Counted from the first letter of the stretch, positions 6,913-16,796 are shown. The stretch is DNA of 64,000 nt from Aerococcus tenax (GCF_003286645.3 NZ_CP127382.2:1984001-2048000), one strand, 5' to 3'. The notes: generated by a model from the sequence alone, not told the origin. Numbers and translations are program-made.

Positions 6913-9051
6913 TTAGTCATATTTTTCAAAGTTAAGGCTTTGGGCGTTGACGGCACAAATCACCGTCGAGAGCGACATGAGAATCCCTGATAGGGCAGGG
7001 CCTAAGGTCAGGCCAATGGGTGCTAGTAGACCAGCGGCTAAGGGGATGGCGAAAATATTGTAGCCCGCTCCCCAGGCCAGGTTTTGCTTGATCTTGGTAT
7101 TGGTAGCTTGGGAGAGACTCAGGCTGTTCAAGACATCCTTCAATTGGCTTTCCACTAGGATAATATCGGCCGAATCCATGGCCACATCAGTCCCGGCACC
7201 GATAGCCACTCCCACTTCAGCTTGGGCTAGAGCGGGCGCATCATTGACCCCGTCACCCACCATCATGACTGACTTGCCTTGGCTTTGCAGGCTTTGAATG
7301 GCTGCGGATTTTTGGTTGGGGAGGACTTGGCTAAAGACTTGGTCTAAGCCGATTTCCTTAGCTACCGCTTGGGCAACTTGGTCGTTGTCCCCGGTTAACA
7401 TCACGGCCTCAATGCCTTGCTTGTGGAGGACTTGGATCACTTCCTTGGCTTCGGGACGGACTTGGTCAGAGACCGCTAAGGCACCAATGACCTGGTCTTC
7501 CTTAATGACAAAGACCACAGTTTTGGCTTGGCTGGTAATGGATTCTAATTGGTCTTGGTCATAGTTATAACCTGCCTCGCGGGTGGCTTTCGGGCTAAGG
7601 ATTTTGACTAAATCGCCATCCACTTCTCCTTCTAAGCCAGCCCCGCTGTGGTTTTGATAGTTGTTGACCGCTTGTAAGTCCAAGCCTTTTTCCTTGGCCG
7701 CTTTAACAATCCCCTTAGCAATGGGGTGTTCGGATTGGGCTTCCAAAGAAGCGGCTAGGGCGAGAATTTGGTCTTCACTGACCTTAGCGATTGGGTAAAC
7801 TCCGTCAACCGCAAATTCACCCTTGGTTAGGGTACCAGTCTTATCGAAAACCACCGTGTCGACTTGATAAGCTTGCTCAAAAGGAATCCGGTTTTGGACC
7901 AGGAGACCTGAGCGAGCCGCTAGGGAGGTCGATTTAGCGTTGACCAAAGGAATGGCCAGGCCGAGAGCATGGGGACAAGCAATGACAAAGGTGGAGACCA
8001 TAAATTGAATGGCAGTTGAGGCCGTAGTCAAGTTCCACCAAATCACTAAGGCAATAATCCCGACCCCAAAGGCAATGTAGAAGAGCCAGGCTGCTACCCG
8101 GTCCGCCAAACTTTGGGCCTTGGATTTTTGGGCTTGGGCGCCTTTAACCAGGTCAAGGACTTGGTTGACGTAAAAATCATTACCAGCTTTAGCGACCCGG
8201 ACTTGGAGGGCGCCGTCGCCATTAATGGTTCCGGCAATGACCTCATCACCATCATCCTTAGCCACAGGCACCGATTCCCCGGTAATGACTGCTTCATCCA
8301 GAGTGGAATGACCGCTAGCAATGGTCCCGTCCACAGCCACCTTTTCCCCCGGGCGGACGAGGACGAGGTCATCGACTTGTAATTGATCGATTTGAACCAC
8401 TTCAATCTCCCCATCAGCCGTGATCCGACTGGCTTCATTAGGGAGGAGATTGGCCAGGGATTCCAAATCATCATTGGCCCGCATTTGTGACTTCATTTCA
8501 ATCACATGGCCCAGGAGCATGATCAGAATCAGGGTAGCCAGTTCGAAGTAATAATTCATGCTGGCATCGAGGAAAAAGGTGGTCATGACACTATATAGAT
8601 AGGAAGACACAATCCCCAAAGTAATCAGGAGCATCATGCCCGGTTGTTTGTTTTGAATTTCCATCCAGCCGTGCTCTAAGAAAGGTTTACCCCCATAGAA
8701 GAAGACGATGGTCCCTAAGATAAATTCGATCCAGCCTTGGCCGGGAAAAGTAATGGAATAATTAAAAATCATCATCAACATGGGCGATAGGACCGCAATC
8801 GGGAGAGTGAGCACCAGGACCACCCAGAACCGTTGCTTCATATCGTCCATCATGCCCATGTGGTGGCCACCATGCCCTTCGTGACCGGCGTCATCGTGAC
8901 AGGAAGCCGCTCCATGGCTCTCGTGATCAGCCGCTTGACTATGGTCTACTTGTTCATAAGTCTCATGGCTAGGGCAGCCGTCTTGTTGACAGGTACATGC
9001 GCCCCCTTGCCGGCAAGCATGCGGACAAGCATTTAAACAAGCTGTTGCCAT
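6913..9051 (-). CDS. copB: Copper-exporting P1B-type ATPase (CopB-like)
   Basis: A 712-residue heavy-metal ATPase. The cytosolic N terminus is rich in Cys and His (ACLNACPHACRQ, CTCQQDGC, then HEGHGGHHMGMM) instead of a ferredoxin-like CXXC metal-binding domain. The ion-binding helix has CPH (IACPHALGLA), the mark of the CopB/P1B-3 group. Phosphorylation motif DKTGTLTKG, SEHPIAKG and the hinge MMVGDGVNDAPAL are all intact. It pumps copper out of the cell using ATP. The frame is open to 9099, but AAAGGA precedes ATG 9051 with proper spacing. A cop operator lies upstream; no copY, copA or copZ is in the window. Confidence 0.92.
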   Translation of the reverse strand: MATACLNACPHACRQGGACTCQQDGCPSHETYEQVDHSQAADHESHGAASCHDDAGHEGHGGHHMGMMDDMKQRFWVVLVLTLPIAVLSPMLMMIFNYSITFPGQGWIEFILGTIVFFYGGKPFLEHGWMEIQNKQPGMMLLITLGIVSSYLYSVMTTFFLDASMNYYFELATLILIMLLGHVIEMKSQMRANDDLESLANLLPNEASRITADGEIEVVQIDQLQVDDLVLVRPGEKVAVDGTIASGHSTLDEAVITGESVPVAKDDGDEVIAGTINGDGALQVRVAKAGNDFYVNQVLDLVKGAQAQKSKAQSLADRVAAWLFYIAFGVGIIALVIWWNLTTASTAIQFMVSTFVIACPHALGLAIPLVNAKSTSLAARSGLLVQNRIPFEQAYQVDTVVFDKTGTLTKGEFAVDGVYPIAKVSEDQILALAASLEAQSEHPIAKGIVKAAKEKGLDLQAVNNYQNHSGAGLEGEVDGDLVKILSPKATREAGYNYDQDQLESITSQAKTVVFVIKEDQVIGALAVSDQVRPEAKEVIQVLHKQGIEAVMLTGDNDQVAQAVAKEIGLDQVFSQVLPNQKSAAIQSLQSQGKSVMMVGDGVNDAPALAQAEVGVAIGAGTDVAMDSADIILVESQLKDVLNSLSLSQATNTKIKQNLAWGAGYNIFAIPLAAGLLAPIGLTLGPALSGILMSLSTVICAVNAQSLNFEKYD

Positions 9052-9108
9052 TTCATTCATCCTTTCTTTCTTGGTTGATTCAATCATTTTATACTTCATT
9101 TATCCGTT

Positions 9109-9166
9109 GACTACATTTGTAATCAAGTTACATTGCTAGTATAAGAGCACCCGCTTAAAATTGCAA
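9109..9166 (-). promoter_or_regulatory. copB promoter and CopY-type operator
   Basis: TACATTTGTA (9112-9121) matches the cop box TACANNTGTA. Its flanks (9109-9124) also fit the extended form RNYKACANNTGTMRNY. On the minus strand TTGCAA (9166-9161) and TATACT (9143-9138) are 17 bp apart, so the box falls just downstream of the start point. That fits repression by a CopY-type regulator encoded elsewhere. Confidence 0.75.
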
Positions 9167-9202
9167 GTCCTTCTGCTCGCAAGATGAATGAAATAATAAA
9201 AA

Positions 9203-9229
9203 AACCGCCTACTTTTTCAGTAGACGGTT
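9203..9229 (-). terminator. Terminator ending the ilvE transcript
   Basis: AACCGCCTAC (9203-9212) pairs with GTAGACGGTT (9220-9229) with one mismatch. A U-run follows on the minus strand. It lies beyond the 9.3-9.7 kb repeat array, so the array is inside the ilvE 3' untranslated region. Confidence 0.8.
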
Positions 9230-9310
9230 CTTTTATTATCATCAATTGTTTATTGGGTGACAATTGATTGACAGGTTTTTAAAGGATGATTTGAAAAAAC
9301 GGACTTAGTT

Positions 9311-9691
9311 TTTTGCGCTTGTCGCTCTCTGTTAGTTGAGTTCGAACGCCAGACTTGAAGTCGCTTCAGAAAATTCCAACGCACAGACTAGCTGTGCTTA
9401 TGGTATTTTCCTCCACCGATTCAAGCCTTTGACGGCGTTCTCACATCCTTACAGTTGAGCTCGGAAGGGTGAGGGGATGTCCTTTCAGAAAAGTTGAACG
9501 ATCAGCAAGCTGATCTTATCATCTTTTCCTCCAAGGAATCTCCCTCACTGATCCTTCCTCACATCCTGTACAAACCAGCTCCAAGCGCAGAGCAAGCGTT
9601 CATTTCAGAAAACGCCGACAAATTCTCCTTGAGAATTTTTACGCATTTTTTCTTCCAATGGTCTTGCTCTTCTTTGCGCTTGTCGCACTCT
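9311..9691 (-). repeat. Family A nested-hairpin array after ilvE (3 modules plus a remnant)
   Basis: This fills most of the gene-free stretch 9100-9692. Three head-to-tail modules of about 115 bp each have an outer stem, an inner stem and a central hairpin. Module 1: GAACGCC/GGCGTTC (9344-9350, 9434-9440), GAAAATTCCA/TGGTATTTTC and GCACAG/CTGTGC. Module 2: GGAAGG/CCTTCC, GAAAAGTTGA/TCATCTTTTC and GATCAGC/GCTGATC. Module 3: CAAGCGCAGAGCAAG with CTTGCTCTTCTTTGCGCTTG. In transcript sense the array begins AGAGTGCGACA one base after the ilvE stop codon. A further box remnant lies at 9311-9331. Confidence 0.85.
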
Positions 9692-9692
9692 G

Positions 9693-10721
9693 TTATTTTT
9701 CAGGGACTTCGACGATCCAGCCTTCTGGGGCTTCGATGTCTCCGTATTGGATACCCACTAACTCATCGTAGAGTTTTTGGGTGATTGGTCCAACTTCTTT
9801 GTCAGAGTAGAACTTGAAGGAACGGTCGCCGTGGTCAATCCGTGACACTGGAGAAATTACGGCAGCGGTTCCCATGGCACCAGCTTCAGCGAAACGATCT
9901 AATTCATCCACGTAAACGTCGCCTTCTTCAACCTCTAAGCCTAAACGTTCTTTAGCTAAGTGGATGATGGAGTATTTGGTGATGGATGGGAGGATTGAAG
10001 GTGATTTTGGTGTCACAAACTTGTTGGTATCTTTTTCGATCCCGTAGAAGTTTGCGGAACCGACTTCTTCAATCTTGGTATGGGTGGCTGGGTCTAAGTA
10101 AACCACGTCACCATAGCCGGCTTTCTTCGCTTTTTCACCTGGTAAGAGTGAACCACCGTAGTTCCCACCAACTTTAGAAGCACCAGTCCCGTAAGGAGCG
10201 GCACGGTCGTACTTGCTGGTGACAAATGGCATTGGTGCTAAACCATCACGGTAGTAAGGTCCTACTGGCATGGTGAAGATAGTAAAGATATATTCCTTAG
10301 CAGGGGAAACACCAATGTTGTCGCCTACCCCAATTAATAATGGACGGATATACATCGAAGCGCCTGACCCATAAGGTGGGACGTAGTCAGCGTTGGCTTG
10401 AACTGTTTTGACAACCGCTTCAACAAATTTTTCTTCAGGATAAGCTGGCATCAACATTCGTTCGGCGGAGTTAGCCATCCGTTTAGCGTTTTGGTCTGGA
10501 CGGAAGAGTTGGATCTGACCATCTTTACGACGGTAAGCTTTTAAGCCTTCAAATGCTTCTTGGCCATAGTGTAAGGCCGGAGCACCTTCAGCAATTGGAA
10601 AAGTCTTTCCCTCTTCTAAGCCTTCTTTATACCATTCGCCATCTTTCCAATAAGCACGCCAACGATAAGGAAGGTCCATATAAGCAAAACCTAAATTATT
10701 CCAATCGATATTTACAGACAT
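9693..10721 (-). CDS. ilvE: Branched-chain amino acid aminotransferase
   Basis: A 342-residue fold-type IV PLP enzyme that transfers the amino group between Leu/Ile/Val and 2-oxoglutarate. Seen: HYGQEAFEGLKAY near the N terminus, the PLP Lys in GTGASKVGGNYGGSL, and the family motif EEVGSANFYGI. The reading frame has ATGs at 10727 and 10721. GAAAGGGG abuts the first and is 7 nt from the second, so the second is taken. Its 3' end is followed by family A repeats and then the terminator at 9203-9229. Confidence 0.95.
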   Translation of the reverse strand: MSVNIDWNNLGFAYMDLPYRWRAYWKDGEWYKEGLEEGKTFPIAEGAPALHYGQEAFEGLKAYRRKDGQIQLFRPDQNAKRMANSAERMLMPAYPEEKFVEAVVKTVQANADYVPPYGSGASMYIRPLLIGVGDNIGVSPAKEYIFTIFTMPVGPYYRDGLAPMPFVTSKYDRAAPYGTGASKVGGNYGGSLLPGEKAKKAGYGDVVYLDPATHTKIEEVGSANFYGIEKDTNKFVTPKSPSILPSITKYSIIHLAKERLGLEVEEGDVYVDELDRFAEAGAMGTAAVISPVSRIDHGDRSFKFYSDKEVGPITQKLYDELVGIQYGDIEAPEGWIVEVPEK

Positions 10722-10804
10722 TGTCATTCCCCTTTCAAAATTACAATTTTGGGCACTCGCCTGAACTGTGTTCTAAGAGCGGCGCCCATTAGTTAAGTAG
10801 ACTT

Positions 10805-10833
10805 ATAATACCTTTTTCAAAAACATTTGTAAA
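10805..10833 (-). promoter_or_regulatory. ilvE promoter
   Basis: On the minus strand TTTACA (10833-10828) and TATTAT (10810-10805) are 17 bp apart, giving a leader of about 75 nt. The leader can fold a GGGC/GCCC hairpin just upstream of the ribosome-binding site. The rest of 10834-11012 is AT-rich, with no feature I can name. Confidence 0.55.
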
Positions 10834-11012
10834 TACTTTAGGGGTAATTTGTTTGAATTGCTCGACAATTTAAATAAAAGACAATTTTTATTTAGCATAT
10901 TTTAAGACCTTTTCCGTGGCTAGGCAAGGAAAAATTTAACCTATAAAATATTTTTACAAAGGAAGTCAGACACATGCTTTCCAGTTTAAAATTCACTTAA
11001 TAAAGAAGCCAT

Positions 11013-11041
11013 AAAAATAAGCCGGGACTTGGCCCAGCTTA
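11013..11041 (-). terminator. Terminator after msrA
   Basis: On the minus strand TAAGCTGGG (11041-11033) pairs with CCCGGCTTA (11026-11018), followed by TTTTTATGG. It lies about 95 bp after the msrA stop. Confidence 0.8.
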
Positions 11042-11113
11042 CTTTTCAATATTTACTTGTCATCCATGAGTAAGCCGAATTCCTTCAAAAAAGAAGTTAA
11101 GGTCTTGCCTTTT

Positions 11114-11132
11114 GAGGCGTTTGTCGCACTCT
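11114..11132 (-). repeat. Solitary family A box after msrA
   Basis: In transcript sense AGAGTGCGACAAACGCC begins 5 nt after the msrA stop codon. It matches the leading box of the family A modules, but no full module follows; a short GCC/GGC hairpin and then the terminator do. Confidence 0.6.
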
Positions 11133-11137
11133 CCTTC

Positions 11138-11662
11138 TTAATCTTTCCAGTGCTTATCAATGAAGGCTTGCCGACCTGAGCCTTGGCGGTAGGCTTGGTA
11201 GTGGTCAGGGTTCTTGGCATGGAAGTCTTGGTGGTATTCTTCGGCAGGATAGAAGGTTTGGGCCAGTTCAATTTGGGTAACGATAGGTTTATCAAAACGA
11301 CCACTGGCTTCCAAGGCTTCTTTGGAGGCTTGGGCGATAGCCTTTTGTTGGTCATCGTGGTAGAAAATTACGGGACGGTAAGAGTCCCCCCGGTCCGCAA
11401 ATTGGCCCATGGCATCAGTAGGATCGGTTTGTTGCCAATAAATCTCCACCAGGTCTTGGTAGGAAATCCGTTCGGGATTATAGGTGATTTGCACCGCTTC
11501 CGTGTGCCCCGTTCCCCCCAGACAAACTTCGCGATAAGTGGGGTTTTCGGTGTGCCCACCTGTATATCCGGACACGACTTTTAAAATCCCCGGCATGGTC
11601 TCAAAAGGTTGCACCATGCACCAAAAACAGCCCCCGGCAAAAGTAGCTAATGCTTGACTCAT
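11138..11662 (-). CDS. msrA: Peptide methionine sulfoxide reductase A
   Basis: Reduces methionine-S-sulfoxide in proteins and free Met, repairing oxidative damage. The 174 residues are the usual size for a stand-alone MsrA. The catalytic Cys is in GGCFWCM (residues 10-16). [15 protein letters not shown] and the Asp in [19 protein letters not shown] follow in family order. No MsrB domain is fused and none is adjacent. Its short 3' region carries a single family A box before the terminator. Confidence 0.95.
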   Translation of the reverse strand: MSQALATFAGGCFWCMVQPFETMPGILKVVSGYTGGHTENPTYREVCLGGTGHTEAVQITYNPERISYQDLVEIYWQQTDPTDAMGQFADRGDSYRPVIFYHDDQQKAIAQASKEALEASGRFDKPIVTQIELAQTFYPAEEYHQDFHAKNPDHYQAYRQGSGRQAFIDKHWKD

Positions 11663-11766
11663 CCTTAGTCCTTCTTTCTATACTTTAGTCTTTCAAACAT
11701 GACTCATTGTAAAGACTGATAAAGGCAAAAACAAGACTTTTGCTTGGCAGGACGGATGACTTGACT

Positions 11767-11807
11767 AAAAAACAGCTCCCCCAACTATGATGATTGAGAA
11801 AGCTGTT
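11767..11807 (-). terminator. Terminator after serS
   Basis: AACAGCT (11771-11777) pairs with AGCTGTT (11801-11807). On the minus strand the stem is followed by TTTTTAGTC. Confidence 0.8.
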
Positions 11808-11856
11808 TCGTATTAGTTAAACAATTTCATTTTATGAGCATTCGCTCTTAATCTTC

Positions 11857-13155
11857 TTAATTTAAGCCACGAGCATTTTCCTTGGTAATTTTATCTACCC
11901 CACCCATGTAAGGAACGAGGACTTCTGGAATGGTAATGGAACCATCGGCGTTTTGCCCGTTTTCTAAGACCGCAGCCACCGTCCGACCCACGGCTAAACC
12001 AGAACCGTTTAAGGTGTGAGCCAGTTGGGTCTTGCCATCGACATCCCGGTAACGGACTTGGGCCCGGCGTGCTTGGAAGTCCACACAGTTGGAGCAGGAA
12101 GAAATTTCCCGGTAAGTATTTTGGGCGGGCATCCAAACTTCGATGTCATAGGTCTTGGCTGCTGAGAAGCCCATATCCCCAGTACAGAGGACAATGCGGC
12201 GGTAAGGTAAACCAAGTAAGTCGAGAATGTTTTCCGCATTTTCGGTCATGGCTTCCAGTTCATCGAAGGATTGGTCTGGAGTCGCTACTTTAACCATTTC
12301 TACCTTTTGGAATTGGTGCATACGGATCAAGCCCCGGGTGTCCCGTCCCGCTGAACCGGCTTCAGAACGGAAACAAGGTGAGAGGGCAGTTACTCGGATA
12401 GGCAGGTCTTCTTCCTTCAAGATTTCCTTAGCAAAGTAGTTGGTTAAAGGCACTTCTGCGGTAGGAATCAAGGTCAGGTCTTGGTCTTCGTTAGTGATTT
12501 GGTAAACGTCTTCGGTAAACTTAGGGAATTGTCCGGTCCCGTACATGGCTTGGTCGTTGACCAAGAAAGGCGTAATCATTTCCATGTAGCCTTCTTTTTG
12601 GTGTTGGTCCAACATGAAGTTATACAAAGCCCGTTCCAAACGTGCGCCCAGACCCTTATAGTAGACAAAACGTGAGCCGGACACCTTGGCCCCTGCATCC
12701 CAGTCCAGGATATCTAAATCTTCGGCTAAGTCCCAGTGGGCTTTGACTTCAAAGTCGAATTCAGGCGTCTCGCCATGGCGGTGGATTTCCACGTTCTCAT
12801 CTTCGTCTTCACCGACTGGTACCCCTTCAGCAGGAAGGTTAGGAATCCGGGCGAGGATATCATGTTCTTCTTGGTCAAGTTTAGCTAAGTCACTATCCAA
12901 AGCCTTAATCTTGGTGCCCAAGGCCTTCATTTCTTGGATCTTGTCATCGGCATTTTCCTTATTACGCTTGAGTTGACCAATGGCTTCAGAAGCGATATTC
13001 CGTTCTTTTTTCAAATTTTCCGCTTCGACAATCACTTGGCGGCGTTTTTGGTCCAGGTCGCGTAAGTGTTCTAGAGTTTCCTTCTCCACTCCGCGGCCCT
13101 TCAAAGCCTCAGCCACTTGGTCAAAATTATCCCGTAATAAACGTACATCAATCAT
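11857..13155 (-). CDS. serS: Seryl-tRNA synthetase
   Basis: Charges tRNA-Ser with serine. The 432 residues are the normal length for a class II bacterial SerRS. The first 110 or so form the long antiparallel coiled-coil arm that grips the tRNA variable loop. The catalytic domain follows, with motif 2 ([16 protein letters not shown]) and motif 3 ([13 protein letters not shown]). Serine contacts are expected around [11 protein letters not shown] serine-specifying T-box leader precedes it, so expression should rise when tRNA-Ser is uncharged. Confidence 0.97.
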   Translation of the reverse strand: MIDVRLLRDNFDQVAEALKGRGVEKETLEHLRDLDQKRRQVIVEAENLKKERNIASEAIGQLKRNKENADDKIQEMKALGTKIKALDSDLAKLDQEEHDILARIPNLPAEGVPVGEDEDENVEIHRHGETPEFDFEVKAHWDLAEDLDILDWDAGAKVSGSRFVYYKGLGARLERALYNFMLDQHQKEGYMEMITPFLVNDQAMYGTGQFPKFTEDVYQITNEDQDLTLIPTAEVPLTNYFAKEILKEEDLPIRVTALSPCFRSEAGSAGRDTRGLIRMHQFQKVEMVKVATPDQSFDELEAMTENAENILDLLGLPYRRIVLCTGDMGFSAAKTYDIEVWMPAQNTYREISSCSNCVDFQARRAQVRYRDVDGKTQLAHTLNGSGLAVGRTVAAVLENGQNADGSITIPEVLVPYMGGVDKITKENARGLN

Positions 13156-13236
13156 TACAAATCCTCATTTCTTTTAAACTTTTTCATTATTACTTTATTA
13201 ATATTGGCGAATGCTCATTAACACTATTTGAGCAAA

Positions 13237-13562
13237 AAGAAAAACCATCCCGCCCTCTCAATCAAAGGGACGAAATGGTCATCATTCTGCGCGGTACCAC
13301 CCTGCTTCAAGGCAAAATATGCCTTACACTTACAAATAACGGTTTGTGCCGGCGCTACTTCCTTAATACTAAGTCGTAGGCAGTCCTTGTGTGGATTCAC
13401 CCAGGTCCCCTGTCCATTCTCACCCACCATGGACTCGCTAAAAAGTTTCCTAAGCTACTAGTCACAAGCATCACTTGGTCTATAAATAAAGTCATCTCCG
13501 ACTTTATTGGAGTCAAACTCCAAAGTTATCTTTATTTTAAGAAGAAAAGCTGACCTTGTCAA
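13237..13562 (-). promoter_or_regulatory. T-box riboswitch (Ser, UCC specifier) and promoter of serS
   Basis: The antiterminator T-box sequence AGGGTGGTACCGCG is at 13303-13290, followed by a terminator hairpin and U-run (about 13279-13237). Upstream are an AATAAAGTC/GACTTTATT stem (about 13512-13485), a GGTG apical segment, and GAATCCA, in which TCC (13395-13393) sits where the specifier codon belongs; UCC is a serine codon. The promoter TTGACA (13562-13557), 17 bp, TAAAAT (13539-13534) precedes it. Uncharged tRNA-Ser should favour antitermination. Confidence 0.93.
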
Positions 13563-13577
13563 ATGGGATTTTCCTAG

Positions 13578-14804
13578 CTAAGCCAGATCAGAGCTTTCCG
13601 TCTCATTTTGCTTAATGTAATTATGGTAAATCTTATCGATAAAGACCGCAATGGCGTTATCTCCGGAAATATTGGCCGCGGTCCCAAAGGAATCCTGGGT
13701 CAAGTGGAGGGAGATCATGATTTGTTGCATGCCAGGGTCAACAATCCCCACCATTGGTAAGAAAGGCAAGGCCGACATAATCGCGCCCCCAGGGGTTCCC
13801 GGTGCCGCCACCATGCAGACGCCCAAGGTGAGTATGAAGCCTAAAACCATGGTGAGGTTGTGGGGCATGCCGTAAATTAACAAGAGCGCCGTGGCATTGG
13901 CCGTAATGGTAACCATAGACCCGGTCAAATGAATAGTGGCACAGAGGGGCACGACAAAGTTGGCAATGTCTTTAGAAACCTCATTTTTAGCCGCTGACTT
14001 CAAGTTGACGGGAATGGTCGCAGCGGAGGACTGGGTCCCAATCGCGGTCATATAGGCCGGGATTTGGTTTTTCATCAGTTCCCAAGGATTCTTGCCGGCG
14101 TAGGTCCCAAATAAAATAAAGAGAAAAGCCACATAGAGGATCTGTAAAAGAATCACGCAGATAAAGACCTTCCAAAAGACCGAAATAATGGCAAAAACCG
14201 AGCCACTATAGGACAGGTTACTAATATTACAGAAAATATGGATCGGTAATAAGGGTACCACAATTTTGGCCAGGACTTGGCTAATAATCCCGCCAAAGTC
14301 GCTAAAACCCTCATAAAGCACCTGGCCACGACCGTGTTGACGGAGCCAGTAGATCCCCAGGCCCATCATAAAGGCAAAAATAATCGCCCCCGTCACGTCG
14401 AAGAAGGGTTCGATCGGAATCACAAAGAGTGGTTCCAGACTGGGCGCAGTTTGGCTTAAGCGTTCAACCAAACTTTCACTGATAAAGAAAGGAAAGATCT
14501 GGCTGGCCATCAAATAGGCCAAAAATCCGCCGACGATAGTCGATAAATACGAGGTCAAGACCGTAATCCCGAGTAGCTTACCCGCTCCTTGACCCAGGTC
14601 AGCAATCCCTTGGACCACAAAACCAATAATCATAAAGGGAATCACAAAGCTTAAGAAGCTAGAAAAAATTCCGGTAAAAGTAACACAGAGCCGGAAAAAC
14701 CACTCCGGTACCAAACTTAACTGTCCGACAATAATACCTAAAATAATTGCTAATAATATTCGGGGAACGAGGCCAATTTTCCTTTTTTCAAGTACTCTTG
14801 CCAT
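13578..14804 (-). CDS. Dicarboxylate/amino acid:cation symporter (DAACS family)
   Basis: A 408-residue membrane protein of the glutamate/aspartate/serine sodium symporter family with about eight helices and two re-entrant hairpins. Signatures: the serine-rich hairpin GTQSSAATIPVN, then ATIHLTGSMVTITANATA in place of the NMDGT helix, and AAPGTPGGAI in hairpin 2. The usual NMDGTA motif is altered, so substrate and coupling ion are uncertain; serine/threonine or a dicarboxylate are candidates. The open frame reaches 14987, but GGAGG precedes ATG 14804 and gives the family N terminus (MARVLEKRK). Confidence 0.85.
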   Translation of the reverse strand: MARVLEKRKIGLVPRILLAIILGIIVGQLSLVPEWFFRLCVTFTGIFSSFLSFVIPFMIIGFVVQGIADLGQGAGKLLGITVLTSYLSTIVGGFLAYLMASQIFPFFISESLVERLSQTAPSLEPLFVIPIEPFFDVTGAIIFAFMMGLGIYWLRQHGRGQVLYEGFSDFGGIISQVLAKIVVPLLPIHIFCNISNLSYSGSVFAIISVFWKVFICVILLQILYVAFLFILFGTYAGKNPWELMKNQIPAYMTAIGTQSSAATIPVNLKSAAKNEVSKDIANFVVPLCATIHLTGSMVTITANATALLLIYGMPHNLTMVLGFILTLGVCMVAAPGTPGGAIMSALPFLPMVGIVDPGMQQIMISLHLTQDSFGTAANISGDNAIAVFIDKIYHNYIKQNETESSDLA

Positions 14805-15017
14805 CCTTTCCCACCTCCATTTCATTTTCTTATCATGGCATTCTAATAATATTAGCAAAAAGTGATCACTTTGTAAAATCAACTTAACCGCACGATTCGA
14901 TAAAAAATAACCCATAAAAGGCCAAGCCTGACTAGAGACTAGACTTGGGTGATTTTTTACAGGTGTTTTAGGAAAAGTCCCTAACACTGGTATTTTCCGG
15001 ATAATTTTAAATTACAC

Positions 15018-15148
15018 TTGATTTATATTCGTGTTTTGTTAGAATAAAACTGTTGTTTGGCGCACAAAAGACCAAATATCAAGCATTTTGTGAATAATAA
15101 TCACTCTGAACACTATCAATATTCGCTTATTGCCTCAAGTGATAAGCG
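15018..15148 (+). promoter_or_regulatory. guaD promoter and leader hairpin
   Basis: TTGATT (15018-15023) and TAGAAT (15040-15045) are 16 bp apart, giving a leader of roughly 120 nt. CGCTTAT (15124-15130) pairs with ATAAGCG (15142-15148) just upstream of the AAAGGA ribosome-binding site. I looked for a purine riboswitch and did not find its conserved core. The rest of the 14805-15173 gap holds a weak hairpin near 14935-14960 and nothing else I can name. Confidence 0.5.
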
Positions 15149-15173
15149 GCAGAATAGAAAGGATATTTAATCG

Positions 15174-16547
15174 ATGACCCAGTATTTCCAAGGTGACCTC
15201 TTCCATACCCCTGTTTACGGCCAGTTAGACTATGTCTCCCAAGCCCTGATCACGGTGGATGATAACGGTAAAATCGACCAAGTCTACCGCCAAGAGGACC
15301 CCGCTTACAGTGAAATGGTCAAGCAAGCCCAAGAATCTACTGACTTTGTTCGTTTAGAGGCCGGTCAATACTTCCTGCCTGGTCTAGTGGACCTCCATAT
15401 TCACGCTCCCCAATGGCCCCAAGCCGGGATTGCTTTGGATGAGCCCCTCAATGTCTGGTTGGATGAGTGCACCTTCCCCTTAGAGGCCAAGTACGCCGAT
15501 CTGGACTTCGCCCGGGCGGTTTACACCGACCTCGTCCAACAGCTACTAGCCCGAGGCACCACAACTGGGCTCTATTTTGCCTCTGCCCACTTAGAATCCT
15601 CCTATGAATTGGCTAAAATCTGCGCCCAAGCGGGTCAACGTGGCTTAGTCGGTAAGGTGGTCATGGATGATCCCGAAGCCAACCCAGACTTTTACCGGGA
15701 TGCCTCGACTGACCAAGCCCTCAAGGATACCGAAACCTTTATTCAAAAAGTCCGTCAACTCGGCAAAGATTACAAGCAAGGTGTCTATCCGGTCGTTACC
15801 CCGCGTTTTGTTCCTAGTTGTACTGATGATGCCTTAGCCGGATTGGGCGAATTAGCGCAAAAATACCAGGCTCATGTTCAATCCCACTGCAGCGAAGGTC
15901 AATGGGAGCACGACTTTGTCATGGAACGCTTCCAAGGTAAACGCGACACCGAGGTCTTACGCGATTTTGGCCTCTTAGGACCTAAGTCAGTTATGGCCCA
16001 CTGTAACTTCCTGAATGAAGCTGACGGCAAGATCTTCCAAGAAACCGGGACGGGGATCGGCCACTGCCCTTATTCCAATGCCTACTTCGCCAATGCGGTC
16101 CTCCCGGTTAAACGCTTGAAGGCTCAAGGCGTCAATATCGGCTTAGGAACAGATATTTCTGGTGGCTTCTCCCCAAGCCTCTATGAAAATATCCGCCAAG
16201 CCGTGGTCTCTTCCCGGATCCTCGAAGATGGGGTCGATACCCAAGTGGGCCCTGACGAACGCGGAGTCAGTGACAGCCGGATTTCCTTGGTGGAAGCCTT
16301 CTACCTGGCTACTAAGGGCGGCGGCGAGTCTCTCGACCTCCCACTAGGCAGTATCGAAAGCGGCCAAGCCTGTGACCTCCAACTAGTCGACACCAAAGTC
16401 GCCAACAACATCCTCCCCGACTTTGGCGTCTTCAATGACCCTCGAGAAATCTTTGAGCGGATTATTTACCTAGTCACCCCAGAAAACATCCGCAAGGTCT
16501 GGGTCCAAGGCGACTTAGTGGTGGATAAGGAAATATTTAGTAAATAA
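15174..16547 (+). CDS. guaD: Guanine deaminase
   Basis: Hydrolyses guanine to xanthine and ammonia in purine salvage. It is a 457-residue zinc amidohydrolase. Metal ligands are in DLHIHAPQWPQ, SHCSEGQ, AHCNFL and the Asp of GLGTDISGGFSPS. The substrate-pocket segment PLEAKYAD and the GIGHCPYSN loop are typical of guanine deaminases rather than cytosine or S-adenosylhomocysteine deaminases. It is transcribed divergently from the symporter and stands alone, ending at a good terminator. It can supply nitrogen as ammonia. Confidence 0.94.
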   Translation: MTQYFQGDLFHTPVYGQLDYVSQALITVDDNGKIDQVYRQEDPAYSEMVKQAQESTDFVRLEAGQYFLPGLVDLHIHAPQWPQAGIALDEPLNVWLDECTFPLEAKYADLDFARAVYTDLVQQLLARGTTTGLYFASAHLESSYELAKICAQAGQRGLVGKVVMDDPEANPDFYRDASTDQALKDTETFIQKVRQLGKDYKQGVYPVVTPRFVPSCTDDALAGLGELAQKYQAHVQSHCSEGQWEHDFVMERFQGKRDTEVLRDFGLLGPKSVMAHCNFLNEADGKIFQETGTGIGHCPYSNAYFANAVLPVKRLKAQGVNIGLGTDISGGFSPSLYENIRQAVVSSRILEDGVDTQVGPDERGVSDSRISLVEAFYLATKGGGESLDLPLGSIESGQACDLQLVDTKVANNILPDFGVFNDPREIFERIIYLVTPENIRKVWVQGDLVVDKEIFSK

Positions 16548-16583
16548 GCAAAATTATCACAGTTATTTTGATTAGAAAATGAG

Positions 16584-16615
16584 AAAAAGGTTCCGAAAAC
16601 AATCGGAGCCTTTTT
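16584..16615 (+). terminator. Terminator after guaD
   Basis: AAAAAGG(T)TCCGA pairs with TCGGA(G)CCTTTTT around a six-base loop, with U-run. Confidence 0.9.
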
Positions 16616-16796
16616 AATAGTCATTCAATTCTTATCTTCACTATGCAATAGGCCTATAAATCAACTAAATTAAAAATTACCTATTCTTAAGTAAATAAAA
16701 TGGTAAAGTAATTTTAGCTGTAAATTTTTAAAACAATAGTTATACTTACTAGCGTTTAGCTAAAACAAAATCTTATTTAAAGGAGTATACTTCCTA

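Noticed and set aside
7088..8474. Several ORFs antisense to or out of frame with the copper ATPase and similar long genes
   Set aside because: They overlap well-supported coding regions and show no family features or start signals.
9338..9691. CRISPR array
   Set aside because: Modules are about 115 bp and self-complementary, with no short identical repeats or unique spacers and no cas genes.
11053..11355. A 100-codon minus-strand ORF ending near the msrA terminator
   Set aside because: It is an alternative frame inside msrA that runs through the repeat box; Lys/Pro-rich low-complexity translation and no ribosome-binding site.
13224..13461. Short ORFs on both strands upstream of serS
   Set aside because: They lie wholly within the T-box leader, whose RNA motifs explain the sequence.
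14930..15173. Purine riboswitch before guaD
   Set aside because: The conserved purine aptamer core is not present; only a simple hairpin and promoter are seen.
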